Positions 4,283 to 6,537 of a stretch of DNA of 6,537 nt are shown piece after piece; position 1 is the first letter of the stretch; every line of letters begins with the position of its first letter. The notes beneath the pieces are model-generated. The model was not told where the DNA came from. It did not search any database and saw only the letters and a list, made by a program, of their open reading frames with translations. Made by a program: the position numbers and the translations under genes. This DNA comes from JBCCFX01 sp039029515 (GTDB lineage: Bacteria; Planctomycetota; Phycisphaerae; Phycisphaerales; SM1A02), in the NCBI GenBank assembly GCA_039029515.1, contig JBCCFX010000209.1, forward strand, positions 1-6,537, in the 5' to 3' direction.

Positions 4283-6484
4283 GTGGGTCGCACGCGACCG
4301 TCATGGCTATCGACTCTCCTTGCCGGGACCGGCCTGGCGATCGGTGCGTCAGCCGCGATGGGTCAGACCTCGTCGGCCCCGACGACGCAGATCTCCTCAA
4401 CCGGCACGATGACCCTCCCGACCGTCCGGATCGTTCGCACGGACACGCCGCCGACGATTGATGGTGTGATCGACGAGGCCGTCTGGGCTGACGCGGGCCG
4501 GTTCGACCAGTTCACCCAGGTGAATCCGGATGAAGGTGCAGCGCCGTCCGAGCGGACAGAAGTCCGGGTGCTCTTCGATTGCCAGTCGATCTACTTCGCG
4601 GTGCGGTGCTTTGACTCGGTGCCGGACCGGATTGTCTCCACTCAGATGCGGCGCGATGCATCAATCGGCTCCGATGATCGGATCGCCATTGCCATCGATC
4701 CGTACAACGACCAACGCAATGGCTTCCTGTTCGAGATGAATCCTGCCGGTTCGAGGGTCGATTCGCTCATCATCAACAACGATGACCTGGAGCGCGACTG
4801 GGACGGCATCTGGTATGGCCGGACGAGCACCGATGATGGTGGTTGGTCAGCGGAGATCGCGATTCCATTCCAGACCTTGTCGTTCAACCCCAATGCCGAA
4901 GTGTGGGGTCTCAACGTGTCGCGCGTGATTCGACGCGACGATGAACGGGTGCAATGGGCATCGCCGCGTCGAGATATCGACGTCAATAACGTCGGCAGCG
5001 CAGGCACACTCGAAGGGATTGCCGACATTGATCGCGGACTTGGCCTCGACATCAAACCGTTTGCGATCGGCGGGTATCTTCAGGATCACAACAAAGATCG
5101 GTCGCAGGAAGAATTCGATGGCGGCGCCGATGTGTTCTACAAGTTCACCGCATCCACCACGCTGGCGCTGACGTTCAACACGGATTTTGCGGAGACCGAG
5201 GTCGATGAGCGGCGCATCAACCTGACACGATTCCCGTTGTTCTTTCCCGAGAAGCGCGACTTCTTTCTCCAGGACACCGGCATCTTCGACTTCGGCGGGA
5301 TCAATCGCAATCCGCTGCCGTTTCAGTCGCGGCGCATCGGTCTCGGCCCGGGCGGTGTCGAGCGCGACATTCTCGCGGGCGCGAAGTTCACGGGTCGCGT
5401 GGGCGATCTGAACTTTGGCTTCCTTGACGTGCAGATGAAGGAAGACGAAGAGCTTGGGCGCAAGAACCTCTTCGTCGGGCGCATGTCATACAACGTGCTC
5501 GACGAATCGCAGGTCGGTGCCATCTTCACCAACGGGGATCCGAACGATCCCGGCGAAAACCGCGTGGGCGGAATTGACTTCTCGTTTCGAAATTCGAACT
5601 TCAACGGCAATCGCGTGCTGGATGGCAGTGCATTCGGGCTGGTATCCGACACGCCGGGCGTGCAGAGTGGATCGCTCGCATATGGCTTCAAGATCGGCTA
5701 TCCAAACGATCGCGTGCGCTGGCAGGTCGGCTTCTCGCATATTGATGATGACTACGACGCCGCGCTCGGCTTCGTACCACGTCGCGGAATTCGCGAGTAC
5801 TTCGGCAACTGGCGTTACCGCTGGCGACCCAACACGTGGGTTCGGCGCATCGATACCGGCGTCAATGGGTTTCTCGTCACGAATCTCGACAACGAATCCG
5901 AAAGCGAAGACTTTTCGCTCAATCTCCTGTCGATTGAATTCGACTCCAATGACTTCCTCTCGTTTTCCTATTCCTTCGAGCGCGAAGTGCTCGACGAACC
6001 GTTTGAGATCAGCGATGGCGTGGTGATTCCCATTGGCGATTTTAGCTGGGATCGCTGGTCGATTGACTATCGAACGTCTTCAGCGCGGCCGGTGAGCATC
6101 GGGCTCGAACTCAGTGGTGGCGATTTCTACACAGGCGATCGCTTCGACACGGAATTCGAGATCGAATGGCGCGCATCCGAACGACTGTTCATTGGCTTCG
6201 AGTTCGAGACGAATGACGTTGATCTGCCACAAGGTGACTTCATTACGCGGCTCGGCCGAGCACGGGTGAACATCTTCTTCACGCCGGACCTGTCATGGAC
6301 GACCTTTGCGCAGTACGACAACGTCTCCGATACGGTCGGGATCAACAGCAAGGTGCGCTGGATCATCGAGCCGGGCAATGAGTTATTCGTGGTCCTGAAT
6401 CAAGGTTACGACGTCATCGATGATGATCTTCGATCGGGCTTCACCGAGTTGACTTCCAAGGTTGGCTGGACGTTCCGATTCTGA
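4283..6484 (+). CDS. CBM9-like / DUF5916 outer-membrane barrel protein
   Basis: Predicted 733-residue exported protein. Residues 1-27 are a signal peptide (Arg3 and Arg5, a hydrophobic core, ASAAMGQ). Residues about 55-225 resemble a CBM9-type carbohydrate-binding or DOMON-like beta-sandwich: PTIDGVIDEAVWADA (57-71), a strand with SIYFAVRCFDS (102-112), DDRIAIAIDPYNDQRNGF (131-148) and GWSAEIAIPF (187-196). Residues from about 255 to the end match DUF5916, with its hallmark RINLTRFPLFFPEKRDFF (311-328) followed by GIFDFGG and RRIGL. The rest is alternating strands, and the chain ends VGWTFRF with a terminal Phe, as outer-membrane barrels do. The probable role is an outer-membrane barrel with a periplasmic or surface sugar-binding-like module; substrate and function are unknown, and CBM9-like does not prove sugar binding. 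The GTG at 4283 is preferred over GTG at 4253 on ribosome binding site and signal peptide. It is transcribed alone, divergent from the transporter. Confidence 0.92.
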   Translation: MGRTRPSWLSTLLAGTGLAIGASAAMGQTSSAPTTQISSTGTMTLPTVRIVRTDTPPTIDGVIDEAVWADAGRFDQFTQVNPDEGAAPSERTEVRVLFDCQSIYFAVRCFDSVPDRIVSTQMRRDASIGSDDRIAIAIDPYNDQRNGFLFEMNPAGSRVDSLIINNDDLERDWDGIWYGRTSTDDGGWSAEIAIPFQTLSFNPNAEVWGLNVSRVIRRDDERVQWASPRRDIDVNNVGSAGTLEGIADIDRGLGLDIKPFAIGGYLQDHNKDRSQEEFDGGADVFYKFTASTTLALTFNTDFAETEVDERRINLTRFPLFFPEKRDFFLQDTGIFDFGGINRNPLPFQSRRIGLGPGGVERDILAGAKFTGRVGDLNFGFLDVQMKEDEELGRKNLFVGRMSYNVLDESQVGAIFTNGDPNDPGENRVGGIDFSFRNSNFNGNRVLDGSAFGLVSDTPGVQSGSLAYGFKIGYPNDRVRWQVGFSHIDDDYDAALGFVPRRGIREYFGNWRYRWRPNTWVRRIDTGVNGFLVTNLDNESESEDFSLNLLSIEFDSNDFLSFSYSFEREVLDEPFEISDGVVIPIGDFSWDRWSIDYRTSSARPVSIGLELSGGDFYTGDRFDTEFEIEWRASERLFIGFEFETNDVDLPQGDFITRLGRARVNIFFTPDLSWTTFAQYDNVSDTVGINSKVRWIIEPGNELFVVLNQGYDVIDDDLRSGFTELTSKVGWTFRF

Positions 6485-6494
6485 ATGCCCGCAA

Positions 6495-6521
6495 TCGGTG
6501 TTCGCTCGTTTCGAACACCGA
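6495..6521 (+). terminator. Probable terminator hairpin after the DUF5916 gene
   Basis: A perfect 10-bp inverted repeat, TCGGTGTTCG (6495-6504) and CGAACACCGA (6512-6521), with a 7-base loop, begins 10 bases after the stop codon. No U-tract follows. AATCGG (6493-6498) could instead pair with CCGATT (6529-6534). The position and stem length support a 3'-end or terminator role. Confidence 0.6.
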
Positions 6522-6537
6522 ATCTGGGCCGATTCCC

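Overview
The window looks like a chromosomal segment from a moderately GC-rich, Gram-negative-type bacterium, most likely a planctomycete of the Phycisphaerae type. The case rests on two small secreted proteins whose C-termini carry a PEP-CTERM-like sorting signal of the form Ile-Pro-x-Pro, a short hydrophobic stretch and an Arg-rich tail. It is supported by a DUF5916-type outer-membrane barrel protein with a CBM9-like front end. This assignment is an inference from protein style, not from a marker gene. There is no RNA gene, CRISPR array, transposase or phage gene.

Layout: positions 1-226 hold no convincing gene. A plus-strand gene (227-1000) encodes an exported protein resembling the DUF6503 family. 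It meets three minus-strand genes head-on across a short gap containing a 12-bp hairpin that could end transcription from both sides. Reading along the minus strand, these are an AbgT-family 12-kb-type inner-membrane transporter gene (4142-2484), then two tandem paralogous PEP-CTERM-like secreted proteins (2415-1822 and 1706-1119). All three point the same way with gaps of 68 and 115 bp, so they could be co-transcribed, although each of the two small genes has its own strong ribosome binding site and a possible -10 element. A divergent 140-bp region separates the transporter from the last gene (4283-6484, plus), which encodes an outer-membrane protein with a CBM9-like N-terminal domain and a DUF5916 barrel ending in Phe, followed by a 10-bp hairpin.

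How the genes work together: every product is predicted to sit in or beyond the inner membrane (a transporter, an outer-membrane barrel, an exported LolA/LolB-like protein and two secreted, exosortase-type proteins). The sequence does not show a shared pathway. The transporter is confidently assigned and keeps all the functional residues I recall from characterised relatives; the substrate is not determined. The most unusual part is the tandem pair of PEP-CTERM-like proteins with a conserved acidic N-terminal motif. I do not see evidence for a complete, previously undescribed system here; the items below are smaller leads.
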